Shown here: piece by piece, positions 33,096-41,462 of the stretch
Position numbering within the stretch: the stretch's first letter is position 1
Layout: every line of letters starts with the position of its first letter
Origin: Erysipelotrichaceae bacterium
GTDB lineage: Bacteria; Bacillota_I; Bacilli_A; Erysipelotrichales; Erysipelotrichaceae
DNA: 64,000 nt
Reading direction: 5' to 3'
Assembly (NCBI GenBank): GCA_015058875.1
Contig: SVBN01000002.1
Location: forward strand, 28,016 to 92,015
The notes under the pieces: model-generated
Database searches by the model: none
What the model saw: the letters and a program-made list of their open reading frames with translations, nothing else
What the model was told of the DNA's origin: nothing
Program-made: the position numbers and the translations under genes

Positions 33096-34460
33096 ATGAA
33101 AATACTGATAGCAGGCGGCGGAAAGGTCGGAGCGACACTGACCAGACAGCTGACATCCGAAGGACATGCGGTGACGCTGATTGACCGCAGTTCAGATGTT
33201 CTTGAGGCAATCATGGGACAGTATGATGTGATGGCAGTGCAGGGAAATGCCGCGGTATTGGATATTCTTGAGCAGGCCGGTGTGAAGGACTCAGATCTGC
33301 TGATCGCGGCGACGGACAGGGATGAAGTGAATCTGCTTGCCTGCATGACCGCGCACGGACTGAATCCGAAAATTCATACCATCGGAAGAATCAGAAATCC
33401 GGAATACAGAAGACAGGCGTATGAAATGCGCAGTGTGTTCGGCCTGAATATGGTTATCAATCCGGAACGGGAAGCGGCGCATGATATTGCCAGACTTCTG
33501 AAATATCCAGGATTCCGCACCATTGAAACATTTGCCAAGGGTAATGTGGAAATTGTCGAAGTGCAGGTGACGCATGATTCTAAACTGAATCATGTAGCGC
33601 TCAATCATCTTTCGAAAATCGTGCACTGCAAGGTGCTGGTATGTGCCGTACAGCGCGGCGACCAGTGTCTGATGCCGGACGGCAATTTTGTACTGCAGGA
33701 AAATGATCATCTCTATGTAACGGCGGAAACAGAAAATCTTTCGACGCTGCTGATATCGCTCGGCATGATTTCCAACGGCGTGAAAAATGTTCTGATAACA
33801 GGCGGCGGAAGGATCAGTTTCTATCTTGCGCAGCAGCTGCAGCAGAGCGGCATTTCCTGTCAGATTATTGAAAAGGATCATAACCGCTGCATGGAACTGG
33901 CCGTATCCCTGCCGGAGACAAGAATTGTCGAAGGCGACGCCAGCAACCAGAATCTGCTGGAAGAAGAGCGCCTGGAATCCTACGATGCCCTGATCAATCT
34001 CACCGGACTGGATGAGCTGAACATCGTCATGTCGCTGTACGGTGCGGCAAAGGGCGTGAAGCATGTCATTACAAAGATGAGCCATGCCGAAAACAACCTG
34101 CTGATCAATGAGCTTCAGCTCGGCAGCGTGGTATCTCCGAAGGAACTGACCTGCAACAGCATCGTGCAGTATGTCCGCGCGATGGAAAACAGCCATGACG
34201 CGGCGGTATCCATTCACAGAATTGCCAACGGACAGGCGGAAGCGGTAGAGTTCCGGATCGATGAAAGCGCGAAGAACGTCGGAAAGAAATTCAAGGATCT
34301 GAATCTGAAGAAAAACGTTCTGATCTCCAGTGTTTCCCATGGATGGAGTACGGAGATTGCCTCGGGCAACACCTCCTATGAAGTCGGAGATACGGTCGTG
34401 GTCGTGACGCAGTCCGGCACACCGCTGATGCAGTTCAATGATATTTTTGAGGCCGCATAA
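33096..34460 (+). CDS. trkA: Trk system potassium uptake regulator TrkA
   Basis: 454-residue peripheral protein with two tandem RCK units. The first NAD-binding motif is IAGGGKVGATLTRQLTSEGH with DRSS after the second strand. The second is VLITGGGRISFYLAQQLQQS. RCK_C domains sit at about residues 145-220 and 370-454. It binds nucleotide and gates the TrkH channel encoded directly downstream. The stop and the trkH start share one base (TAATG). GAGGTG ribosome site. Confidence 0.94.
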   Translation: MKILIAGGGKVGATLTRQLTSEGHAVTLIDRSSDVLEAIMGQYDVMAVQGNAAVLDILEQAGVKDSDLLIAATDRDEVNLLACMTAHGLNPKIHTIGRIRNPEYRRQAYEMRSVFGLNMVINPEREAAHDIARLLKYPGFRTIETFAKGNVEIVEVQVTHDSKLNHVALNHLSKIVHCKVLVCAVQRGDQCLMPDGNFVLQENDHLYVTAETENLSTLLISLGMISNGVKNVLITGGGRISFYLAQQLQQSGISCQIIEKDHNRCMELAVSLPETRIVEGDASNQNLLEEERLESYDALINLTGLDELNIVMSLYGAAKGVKHVITKMSHAENNLLINELQLGSVVSPKELTCNSIVQYVRAMENSHDAAVSIHRIANGQAEAVEFRIDESAKNVGKKFKDLNLKKNVLISSVSHGWSTEIASGNTSYEVGDTVVVVTQSGTPLMQFNDIFEAA

Positions 34461-35914
34461 TGAACTATAAAATGGTTGGTTATATCATATCGCTGCTGCT
34501 TCTGCTGGAAGCCGGCTTTATGATTCCGCCCATGGCAATTGCGGCGTACTGCCATGAGCCTCTTGCATTGAAGGGCTTTGCATTGTCAATTGCGGCAATA
34601 TTGTGTACGGCCGGCGTGCTTTATCTTCTGACGCGCAACAGAAAAAGCGGTTTCTTCGCCAAAGAAGGCATGACCGTAACCGGTCTTGCCTGGATTATCA
34701 TGTCGCTGCTGGGGTGTCTTCCTTTCTGGATTTCCGGTGAGATTCCGCACTATATCGACGCCCTGTTTGAGGTGGTATCCGGATTTACGACAACCGGATC
34801 CTCCATTCTGAACAGCGTTGAAGCGCTGGATAAAGGTCTGCTGTTCTGGCGCAGCTTTACCCACTGGGTCGGTGGCATGGGCGTGCTTGTATTCCTGATG
34901 GCAATTGTTCCGCTGAGCGGCAAGAACGGCGGCTTCACGCTGCATATCCTGCGTGCGGAAAGCCCGGGTCCCTCGGTCGGCAAGCTGGTGCCGAAGATGA
35001 AGCAGACAGCTTCCATCCTGTATCTGATATATGTCGCGCTGACCGTGCTGAATGTGATCTTCCTGCTGATCGGAGGCATGCCGCTGTTTGACGCGGTATG
35101 CACTGCCTTCGGTACAGCCGGAACCGGCGGATTCGGAATTAAGAATGATTCCCTTGCCGGATATAATTCATTCTGCCAGACCGTTACCACGGTGTTCATG
35201 CTGGTATTCGGCGTGAACTTCAGCTGCTATTATCTTCTGCTTCTGAGACGGTTTACCGATGTCTTCAATGATGAGGAACTCCGTTTATATCTGGCGATTG
35301 TCTTCTCCAGCATCGCCCTGATCACATGGAATATCAGCGGCCTGTATCCGAGTGTACGGGAAGCTGTGCATCAGTCTGCCTTCCAGGTTGCGTCGATTAT
35401 TTCCACAACCGGATTTGCGACGGCGGACTTTGACCTGTGGCCGTCATTCTCGAAGGCGATCCTGCTGTTCCTGATGATCTGCGGAGCCAGTGCCGGAAGC
35501 ACCGGCGGCGGCATCAAGGTGGCGAGAATCGCGCTGCTGATCAAGTCGTTCCGGCGCAATGTTCACCGACAGATCCGCCCGAACCAGCTGAGTTATATCA
35601 GGGTCAACGGCGTTCCGGTAGATGAAAAAGTCATGTCGAATGTCAGCGCCTATCTGATCGCATATGTTTCGATTATCATCGTCAGCTTCCTGATTGTCTC
35701 GCTGGACGGATTCTCCATGGAAGCGAATATCTCCGCGGTGCTGGCAACCTTCAATAACATCGGACCGGGATTTGCGGAAGTCGGACCGACGTGCAATTTC
35801 TATGCATACAGCACGCTGTCCAAGCTGGTAATGATCTTCGGAATGCTTGCCGGCAGACTTGAGATCATGCCGGTTATTCTGCTCTTATCCAGACAGACAT
35901 GGAAAAAGGTCTGA
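34460..35914 (+). CDS. trkH: Trk system potassium transporter TrkH
   Basis: 484-residue membrane protein with four M1-P-M2 repeats. Selectivity-filter-like loops are visible at EVVSGFTTTGSSILN, TAFGTAGTGGFGIKND, ISTTGFATADFDLWP and FNNIGPGFAEVGP. GSTGGGIKVARIALLIKSF is the conserved basic segment after the third repeat. It takes up K+ under control of TrkA and is translationally coupled to it. Length is typical of TrkH rather than the shorter KtrB. Confidence 0.95.
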   Translation: MNYKMVGYIISLLLLLEAGFMIPPMAIAAYCHEPLALKGFALSIAAILCTAGVLYLLTRNRKSGFFAKEGMTVTGLAWIIMSLLGCLPFWISGEIPHYIDALFEVVSGFTTTGSSILNSVEALDKGLLFWRSFTHWVGGMGVLVFLMAIVPLSGKNGGFTLHILRAESPGPSVGKLVPKMKQTASILYLIYVALTVLNVIFLLIGGMPLFDAVCTAFGTAGTGGFGIKNDSLAGYNSFCQTVTTVFMLVFGVNFSCYYLLLLRRFTDVFNDEELRLYLAIVFSSIALITWNISGLYPSVREAVHQSAFQVASIISTTGFATADFDLWPSFSKAILLFLMICGASAGSTGGGIKVARIALLIKSFRRNVHRQIRPNQLSYIRVNGVPVDEKVMSNVSAYLIAYVSIIIVSFLIVSLDGFSMEANISAVLATFNNIGPGFAEVGPTCNFYAYSTLSKLVMIFGMLAGRLEIMPVILLLSRQTWKKV

Positions 35915-35936
35915 GGATGCGTTAAAAAGAATTATG

Positions 35937-35968
35937 ACAGTTCCCCTGTATCTGCGGGAACTGTTTTT
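35937..35968 (+). terminator. Terminator of trkAH
   Basis: ACAGTTCCC (35937-35945) / GGGAACTGT (35956-35964) stem followed by T residues. Confidence 0.85.
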
Positions 35969-36036
35969 CCGGAAGCACAGGTGACAGTCTGTTCAGGGAC
36001 AATTATGATAAGATATATACGTTGTGAGGTACAGTT

Positions 36037-36849
36037 ATGACTGAGAATCCGATTCACACATTTATTGTGCTTGCCTATAAAGAATCACCGTATCTGGAAA
36101 ATGCGATCCGGTCGGTACTGGATCAGGAATATCCGAGCCGGGTGATTATCGGCACATCCACCGATAATGAATATATCCGTGATCTGGCTGCGAAATACAG
36201 CCTTGATGTCGTTGTCAACCCGATCAAGAACGGCGGAAACATCGGCGACTTTGATTTTGCCTGGAGCCACGGCGATAATGAACTGGTTACGATTGCCCAT
36301 CAGGATGATGAATATGACCGCACTTATTCAAGAAGAGTGGTTGAGGAATACCGGAAACATCCGGACTCCATTATTCTGTTCACCGGATACTATGAGATCC
36401 GTGAAGGAAAGAAAGTATATTCGAACCGTCTGCTGAATGTGAAGAAGACGCTGCTTTTCCCGATGCGCGTTCTCCATTCCACAAAGTCGAAGTTCTGGAA
36501 ACAGTCCGGCATCCGTTTCGGCAATGCGATCTGCTGTCCGAGCGTATGCTTTGTAACGCGGAATATCCCGTACGAAAAGATCTTCCGCCAGAATGAATTT
36601 ATCGGGGAAGGCGACTGGTACGGATGGCTGAAACTCTCCAAGGTGGAAGGCACAGCGTTCACTTATATCCCCGAGCCGCTGATGGGACACCGCGTGCATG
36701 ATGATTCCCATACGGCAAGAGAGGTCAGAGACGGATCGCGCACAGAGCAGGAATACCGCATGCTGTGCAAATTCTGGCCGTCTCCGGTTGCCCGCCTGAT
36801 TGCCGGCGGCTACAAGCAGGGACAGAAGTCCAACCTGCTGAAAAAATAA
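36037..36849 (+). CDS. Family 2 glycosyltransferase
   Basis: 270-residue GT-A fold enzyme. The N-terminal HTFIVLAYKESPYLENAIRS with VLDQEYPSRVIIGTSTDN is the nucleotide-sugar binding half, and AHQDDEYD carries the DxD-like metal motif. IGEGDWYGWLKLSKVEG and PEPLMGHRVHDDS form the acceptor side. No membrane helices, so it acts at the cytoplasmic face. It is followed at 22 bases by a DPM1-like GT2 and a DUF2304 protein, a common surface-glycan trio. Promoter TGATAAGAT near 36006 and GAGGTA ribosome site. Sugar and acceptor unknown. Confidence 0.85.
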   Translation: MTENPIHTFIVLAYKESPYLENAIRSVLDQEYPSRVIIGTSTDNEYIRDLAAKYSLDVVVNPIKNGGNIGDFDFAWSHGDNELVTIAHQDDEYDRTYSRRVVEEYRKHPDSIILFTGYYEIREGKKVYSNRLLNVKKTLLFPMRVLHSTKSKFWKQSGIRFGNAICCPSVCFVTRNIPYEKIFRQNEFIGEGDWYGWLKLSKVEGTAFTYIPEPLMGHRVHDDSHTAREVRDGSRTEQEYRMLCKFWPSPVARLIAGGYKQGQKSNLLKK

Positions 36850-36871
36850 GCAATGATTGCGGAGGTATCCT

Positions 36872-37579
36872 GTGAAGGTTCTGATTATAATCCCGGCGTT
36901 TAATGAAGAAGCGAATATTGTAAGGGTGACGGATCATCTGATCAGCGATTATCCGCAGTTTGATTATGTCATTGTCAATGACGGCAGTTCCGACCATACG
37001 GCGGAGATCTGCCGTGAGCACGGCTACCGCATGATCGATCATCCGGTCAATCTGGGTCTTGCCGGAGCGGTCAGGACCGGCATGAAATATGCGCTGGAAA
37101 ATGGTTATGACGCCGCGATCCAGTTTGACGGGGACGGACAGCACCGTCCGGAATATATCGGAGCGATGGCGGAGAAAATTGCGGAAGGCTATGATGTCGT
37201 CATCGGAAGCCGGTTTGTGACGGAAAAGAAAGACGGCTCCCTGCGCATGGTGGGAAGCCGCATGATCGAAAGCTTTATCCGTCTGACAACCGGGAAAAAG
37301 ATCAATGATCCGACCAGCGGCATGCGCATGTACAGCCGCAGAATTATAAAAATGCTGGCAGCGGATGCATCCCTGACGCCGGAGCCGGATACGGTTGCCT
37401 ATCTGATCCGGTGCGGAGCGAAGATCTGCGAGGTACAGGTGCATATGGATGAGCGGATTGCCGGAGAAAGCTATCTGAATCTGCGCCGGGCCGTCCAGTA
37501 CATGGCTACGGTATGCATCAGTATTCTTCTGGGCGGATGGTTCCGTGATATCAAGAGCCTCGGGGAGGAAGCACAATGA
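36872..37579 (+). CDS. Polyprenyl-phosphate sugar transferase-like family 2 glycosyltransferase
   Basis: 235-residue GT2 of the DPM1/DPG synthase type. The start is KVLIIIPAFNEEANIVRVTD; VNDGSSDHTAEICRE and QFDGDGQHRPEYI (DxD) follow. KINDPTSGMRMYSRRII near residue 150 is typical of polyprenyl-phosphate glycosyltransferases. No C-terminal membrane helices, but the next gene encodes a small membrane protein that probably serves as its anchor. The likely product is an undecaprenyl-phosphate-linked sugar. The GTG start at 36872 is preferred because GGAGG is 6 bases upstream; a TTG at 36857 has no site. Confidence 0.87.
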   Translation: MKVLIIIPAFNEEANIVRVTDHLISDYPQFDYVIVNDGSSDHTAEICREHGYRMIDHPVNLGLAGAVRTGMKYALENGYDAAIQFDGDGQHRPEYIGAMAEKIAEGYDVVIGSRFVTEKKDGSLRMVGSRMIESFIRLTTGKKINDPTSGMRMYSRRIIKMLAADASLTPEPDTVAYLIRCGAKICEVQVHMDERIAGESYLNLRRAVQYMATVCISILLGGWFRDIKSLGEEAQ

Positions 37580-37920
37580 CGCCTGCATTCCGGATCCTGC
37601 TGATACTTGCGGCAGTTCTGTCGTTTATGTTCATGATCTCCAATATCCGCAGAAGCAGACTGCGGATCAGCGACAGCATCTTCTGGTTCCTGTTTGCGGC
37701 GCTGCTGATCCTGCTGGCGGTATTCCCGCAGATCGCCTATTTCTTCGGCGGACTGCTCGGCATTATCTCCACAGTCAACCTGGTATTCCTGGTGATCATC
37801 GCGCTGCTTCTGTTCCGGGTATTTACCCTGACGCTCAGGGTGTCGGAACTGGACGGGAAGATCGAAGAGCTTGCCCAGACAATCGCATTGAAAAATATGA
37901 AGGATAACGAAAAGGAATGA
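37576..37920 (+). CDS. DUF2304 membrane protein
   Basis: 114-residue protein with three hydrophobic segments (RILLILAAVLSFMFMISNIR, SIFWFLFAALLILLAVFPQI, STVNLVFLVIIALLLFRVFT). It ends in a charged coiled coil (LRVSELDGKIEELAQTIALK). This matches DUF2304, which is regularly paired with DPM-like GT2 genes as here. It probably recruits the transferase to the membrane. ATGA overlap with the upstream gene; a terminator overlaps its stop codon. Confidence 0.85.
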   Translation: MTPAFRILLILAAVLSFMFMISNIRRSRLRISDSIFWFLFAALLILLAVFPQIAYFFGGLLGIISTVNLVFLVIIALLLFRVFTLTLRVSELDGKIEELAQTIALKNMKDNEKE

Positions 37921-37940
37921 GCCGGGCTCATTCCTCTTTT
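37911..37940. terminator. Bidirectional terminator
   Basis: GGAATGAGC / GCTCATTCC inverted repeat with A-run on the left and TCTTTT on the right, between convergent genes. Confidence 0.75.
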
Positions 37941-39132
37941 ACTGATAGGCGCTGATCAGTCTGTCCAGTTCCTTCTGCGTTACCGGCAGGGCAAAGCTGT
38001 GTGCCGGAGAATCCAGCGGAATGGAGAGATACTGCTCGGGAACTTCGTCAAAATAGAGACTGGTGAAATCCTGTGTATACAGAGCATGGAACTGGTATCT
38101 TGTATAGTCATCGTAGAAGATATACCAGCCTTCGTTTTCCGGATCCTTCATGACCATCGGTCCCTCGCTCTGATGACCGCTGACGGGATCGCTGAAGCGG
38201 CTGAATAAATTCCAGGATTCATCCGAAAGTCCTACAAAGATCTGGGAGTGCTCTTCCATCGGACTCTGTTCATCCTTGAGCACAATTGCCCAGGTATTTC
38301 CCTGACGCACAATGGTTCCGTCGATGACCGGATATCCGGTATTGACCAGCGGGAACGGTGCGGAGACAGTCTGAAGATCATCACTGGTGTTATAGAACAT
38401 GCCGCCGTCACTGACACTGGACCAGTAGAGCACATACGTATCATCCGTACGGTGATAGAAGCCTTCCGGTGCCCATGCCTGCTGTTCCTGCAGCGGCGCC
38501 TGATTGACTTTCAGCAGCCGCTCATTTTCAAATGTGATCATATCCGGGGAATCATACAGATAGATGGAATCGGTGTCGTATCCCTGGGTTGCGCAGACGG
38601 CGAATGTGCCGTCTTTTTTTCGGATCAGGGCAGGGTCGCGCAGCCGTCCGGTGCCGGCGGAAGCCTTCAGGACAGCGCGGTCATTGTTCAGTGCAAACCA
38701 CTCCACGCCGTTGTATGTATAGGCGAGCTTCATTGTCTCCGGTTCATCCGTACGTTCGCTGAAATAACTGATCAGATATCCGCTGTATTTATCCAGCAGA
38801 CACAGATGTTCAAATGCATGTTCCTGAGGAACATCATTCAGTGAAAGGGAAAGCACCACCGGTTCATATTCCGCAGCATTCTCTGACTTCCGGATGACAT
38901 TTTCTTCGATGACGGCATTGCCGGAGACAACGGTCCATCGGACGTCCGCTTTTTCACTGTCCGGCAGTTTCATCCCGTCATTCAGAAACGGATCAAGCTG
39001 ATGCTCAAAAGAATCAATGATCTCCTGTGCAATTGCAGGATCGACGGAAGGCTGCGGTGCGGCAGGTTCCGCAGAGGAACATCCGCACAATAACAGGGCT
39101 GCCGGCAGCACGGCACTCAGCATTTTTTTCAT
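37939..39132 (-). CDS. GH43-like five-bladed beta-propeller lipoprotein
   Basis: 397-residue exported lipoprotein: signal KKMLSAVLPAALLLCGC with lipobox. The domain from about residue 100 on resembles clan GH-F (GH43/32/62/68) propellers. Possible catalytic acids are RLRDPALI (Asp), QAWAPEGFY (Glu) and SEGPMVMKDPEN (Glu). Blades repeat patterns such as SIYLYDSPDMITFENE and FHALYTQDFTSLYFDE. It could trim arabinose or xylose side chains or bind glycans at the cell surface. The start may be leaderless: a minus-strand TGA-TATCAT lies 5 bases before the ATG. Located between surface-glycan genes and just downstream of an LCP gene. Confidence 0.65.
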   Translation of the reverse strand: MKKMLSAVLPAALLLCGCSSAEPAAPQPSVDPAIAQEIIDSFEHQLDPFLNDGMKLPDSEKADVRWTVVSGNAVIEENVIRKSENAAEYEPVVLSLSLNDVPQEHAFEHLCLLDKYSGYLISYFSERTDEPETMKLAYTYNGVEWFALNNDRAVLKASAGTGRLRDPALIRKKDGTFAVCATQGYDTDSIYLYDSPDMITFENERLLKVNQAPLQEQQAWAPEGFYHRTDDTYVLYWSSVSDGGMFYNTSDDLQTVSAPFPLVNTGYPVIDGTIVRQGNTWAIVLKDEQSPMEEHSQIFVGLSDESWNLFSRFSDPVSGHQSEGPMVMKDPENEGWYIFYDDYTRYQFHALYTQDFTSLYFDEVPEQYLSIPLDSPAHSFALPVTQKELDRLISAYQ

Positions 39133-39144
39133 GGTTCAATGATA

Positions 39145-40077
39145 TCACTGATGTGCGGATTCCTCACCGTCAACAGGATATTGTTCATACATGGAACCGG
39201 CCAGTTCCTCAAATGCAGGCGAAAGAACACAGCCGTCGGTTTCATACAGCCACCGGTGTGCCTGACATACCTCAGCTCTGAGATCATGAAGCTCATAGAT
39301 CTGATCAATGCCGTCAATGGTCAGATTGCGGGCAATGGCGGAAGGTGAGAAAGGAAATGTTTCCGTCTGAATCTTCGTATTTCCTTTTTTCATCATCTCC
39401 GCAGTCATGCGCAGTGATTCGGGGGACAGGTGAAAGTCCGCTGTGGAAGAAAGACGGCGGAATATGGCGCAGAGCTCTGAAAGAGAACTGCCTTTCATCT
39501 TCCGCAGGATTGCCCGGATCACCCGGTTCTGCCGTTCCATCCGGTGCCAGTCATCATCCGTCTTCCGCATCCTGCAGAAAGCAAGCAGCTGTTTCCCGTC
39601 AAGATGATAGGTGCCTTCCAGTCCGATCCCGTACAGGATGAGCGCTTCCTGTGCTGACAGTTCCAGTTCGACGCCGTCGATCAGGTCAGCCAATGTGATC
39701 AGTGATTCAAAACTGAATGAGACATATTCCGTGATCCGCAGATCCAGATTTGCATTCAGCGCTGCCAGCGCAGATGTTCCGCCGCCCATATCATGCGCCT
39801 TGTTGATCTTGGTGAAACCGTATCCGGGAATCAGTGCCATCGTATCCCGCTGCAAAGCCAGAATTTTCACGGTGTTCTCTTCCGGAATGATACGGACGAT
39901 GCGGATCATATCCGACCGGTTCATATCGGTGTCAGTGCCGGAAGTATCGGCGCCGAAGAAGGCAATTTCCACCGGCTTCCGGGAAGGATGGAACGATGGG
40001 CCGCTTTTCTGTGCGGACTGCGCTGAAAAGCAGCCGGTCAGAAGAGACAGTATTAAAATCAGTATCATCTGTTTCAT
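39145..40077 (-). CDS. LytR-CpsA-Psr (LCP) family lipoprotein
   Basis: 310-residue exported protein. The signal is MKQMILILILSLLTGC with lipobox LTGC, so it is a lipoprotein, whereas most LCP enzymes have an N-terminal membrane helix. LCP signatures are FFGADTSG, NRSDMIRIVRI, LQRDTMALIPGYGFTKINKA and, near residue 165, AFCRMRKTDDDWHRMERQNR (the RxR pair and the conserved DxxR). LCP enzymes transfer wall polymers from undecaprenyl diphosphate to peptidoglycan. The nearby polysaccharide operon (41463-49275) is the obvious partner. CGGAGGTA ribosome site; gap of 12 bases to the GH43-like gene. Confidence 0.82.
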   Translation of the reverse strand: MKQMILILILSLLTGCFSAQSAQKSGPSFHPSRKPVEIAFFGADTSGTDTDMNRSDMIRIVRIIPEENTVKILALQRDTMALIPGYGFTKINKAHDMGGGTSALAALNANLDLRITEYVSFSFESLITLADLIDGVELELSAQEALILYGIGLEGTYHLDGKQLLAFCRMRKTDDDWHRMERQNRVIRAILRKMKGSSLSELCAIFRRLSSTADFHLSPESLRMTAEMMKKGNTKIQTETFPFSPSAIARNLTIDGIDQIYELHDLRAEVCQAHRWLYETDGCVLSPAFEELAGSMYEQYPVDGEESAHQ

Positions 40078-40129
40078 AAGTACCTCCGCCCGGATTATGC
40101 CTGTTCACATAATCTGCGGGCGCCGGTTT

Positions 40130-40158
40130 TTTACAAAATGATCTGCGGATGAGATAAT
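40130..40158 (+). promoter_or_regulatory. Promoter of the SEC-C gene, leaderless
   Basis: TTTACA (40130-40135), 17-base spacer, GATAAT (40153-40158) with TGA directly before it. ATG at 40166 lies one base after the predicted +1; no ribosome site. Confidence 0.6.
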
Positions 40159-40165
40159 CAGAGCC

Positions 40166-41362
40166 ATGAAGATATTGCTGAAAGACATGCTGGAAGAAAC
40201 GTGGAAGAAAGAGGATATCCGCCGCTGGGCTGAGATGCTCGGGATTCCCGTATACAGAAAGAAAACTGCATCGCTTGCGAAAGAGATTGCGGAATCGCTG
40301 CTTGCGGAAATGCCGCAGCGGATGAGCGTTCTGCATCAGGATGAGTTTGCGTATTTTGAGCATTGCGTCAAAGCGGCGCCGTTTGAGAAAAATTCCTATG
40401 AGGAAGATCTTCTGAAGGCTGTGGTCAATACGGATTATGTCTATGTACACAATGATGAGGTGATTCTGCCTGAAGATGTCAGACAGCATTTTACTGAACT
40501 GAATACGCTGCAGTTCAGGAAATACAGAAAACTGGCATCCTATCTGCTGGATGTGCTGAAGGCTGTGCGTTATCTGTATATGGTCATACCATGTGAGGAA
40601 CTTGCCGGATGCTTTCAGGGAAAATATGCGGTATTGAAGAACCCGGATGTATTCCGGACCTGCTGGGATATGATTCATCCGGCAGATAATCCCTGTGTAA
40701 TCCACGATGGTCTTGTCATTGACAAAGCTGCGGAAGATACGGCGGAGGAAATCTGTGCGGAACGCGGAAATATGCCTTTCTCATTCCCGTCCCCGGAAGA
40801 AATAATTGATATAGCCAGGTATGGCTTCTCACTGCACTCTCCGGAAGCGCAGCGCTATATTGCCTGGCTCAGGGAAACCGGGTTCGAAGCTTCCTACGCG
40901 CGGGAATGTGCCGGGCAGATTGCGGCCTGCATTGCGGAAGGCGGAACGAAAGAAGATGCGCAGAATCTGCTGAGGCAGCTGAGCGATCCGGATGAAGAGA
41001 TCAGCTATCCGGCAAAAATACGGACAGATGCATTCTGTTCGGATGTCCGTACCTTTATGCTTGCCGGCGCTTCCGAAGCGGAAATAGAAGCGGCGAAGCT
41101 GAGAAACCAGTCGGTTCAGGGAAACGGAGAGGTGCTCAGCGCCGATACGGTGATCGACGCGGTGCATCTGATTACCCAGCGGCCGGTTCTGGAAAAGCTC
41201 GGTTATGATGTGCAGGTGGAGAAGAAGGCGGAATATATCAATGTTGTCTTCTTTGACGGCAAAAAGAAACGGACGGTAAAGACAATCATTTTCCCGGATG
41301 ATCCCTGTCCGTGCGGCAGCGGAAAAACATTCCGGATGTGTCACGGAAAGAAGATGTCCTGA
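40166..41362 (+). CDS. SEC-C motif protein of unknown function
   Basis: 398-residue cytoplasmic, mostly helical protein. The C-terminus is a SEC-C zinc motif (DDPCPCGSGKTFRMCHGK), as found at the end of SecA and in many stand-alone proteins. The N-terminal 370 residues show no known domain. They include a SAP/Rho-N-like start (EEDIRRWAEMLGIP in KKEDIRRWAEMLGI) and helical blocks around residues 55-130 and 215-300. Stand-alone SEC-C proteins are thought to bind ribosomes, SecB or other partners through zinc. The predicted leaderless start is supported by a good promoter and the absence of any upstream in-frame start. Confidence 0.75.
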   Translation: MKILLKDMLEETWKKEDIRRWAEMLGIPVYRKKTASLAKEIAESLLAEMPQRMSVLHQDEFAYFEHCVKAAPFEKNSYEEDLLKAVVNTDYVYVHNDEVILPEDVRQHFTELNTLQFRKYRKLASYLLDVLKAVRYLYMVIPCEELAGCFQGKYAVLKNPDVFRTCWDMIHPADNPCVIHDGLVIDKAAEDTAEEICAERGNMPFSFPSPEEIIDIARYGFSLHSPEAQRYIAWLRETGFEASYARECAGQIAACIAEGGTKEDAQNLLRQLSDPDEEISYPAKIRTDAFCSDVRTFMLAGASEAEIEAAKLRNQSVQGNGEVLSADTVIDAVHLITQRPVLEKLGYDVQVEKKAEYINVVFFDGKKKRTVKTIIFPDDPCPCGSGKTFRMCHGKKMS

Positions 41363-41422
41363 GTTTGTAAAAAACAGGGTCGGAGCATCATTCTGACCTT
41401 TTACAATTCCATTGTGAACGGC

Positions 41423-41449
41423 GGCAGTCTGAGATGAGACTGCCTTTTT
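41423..41449 (+). terminator. Terminator between the SEC-C gene and the polysaccharide operon
   Basis: GGCAGTCT-6 bases-AGACTGCC perfect stem followed by five T residues, just upstream of the operon's ribosome site. It could also attenuate operon transcription. Confidence 0.75.
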
Positions 41450-41462
41450 GCATGGAGGATGA

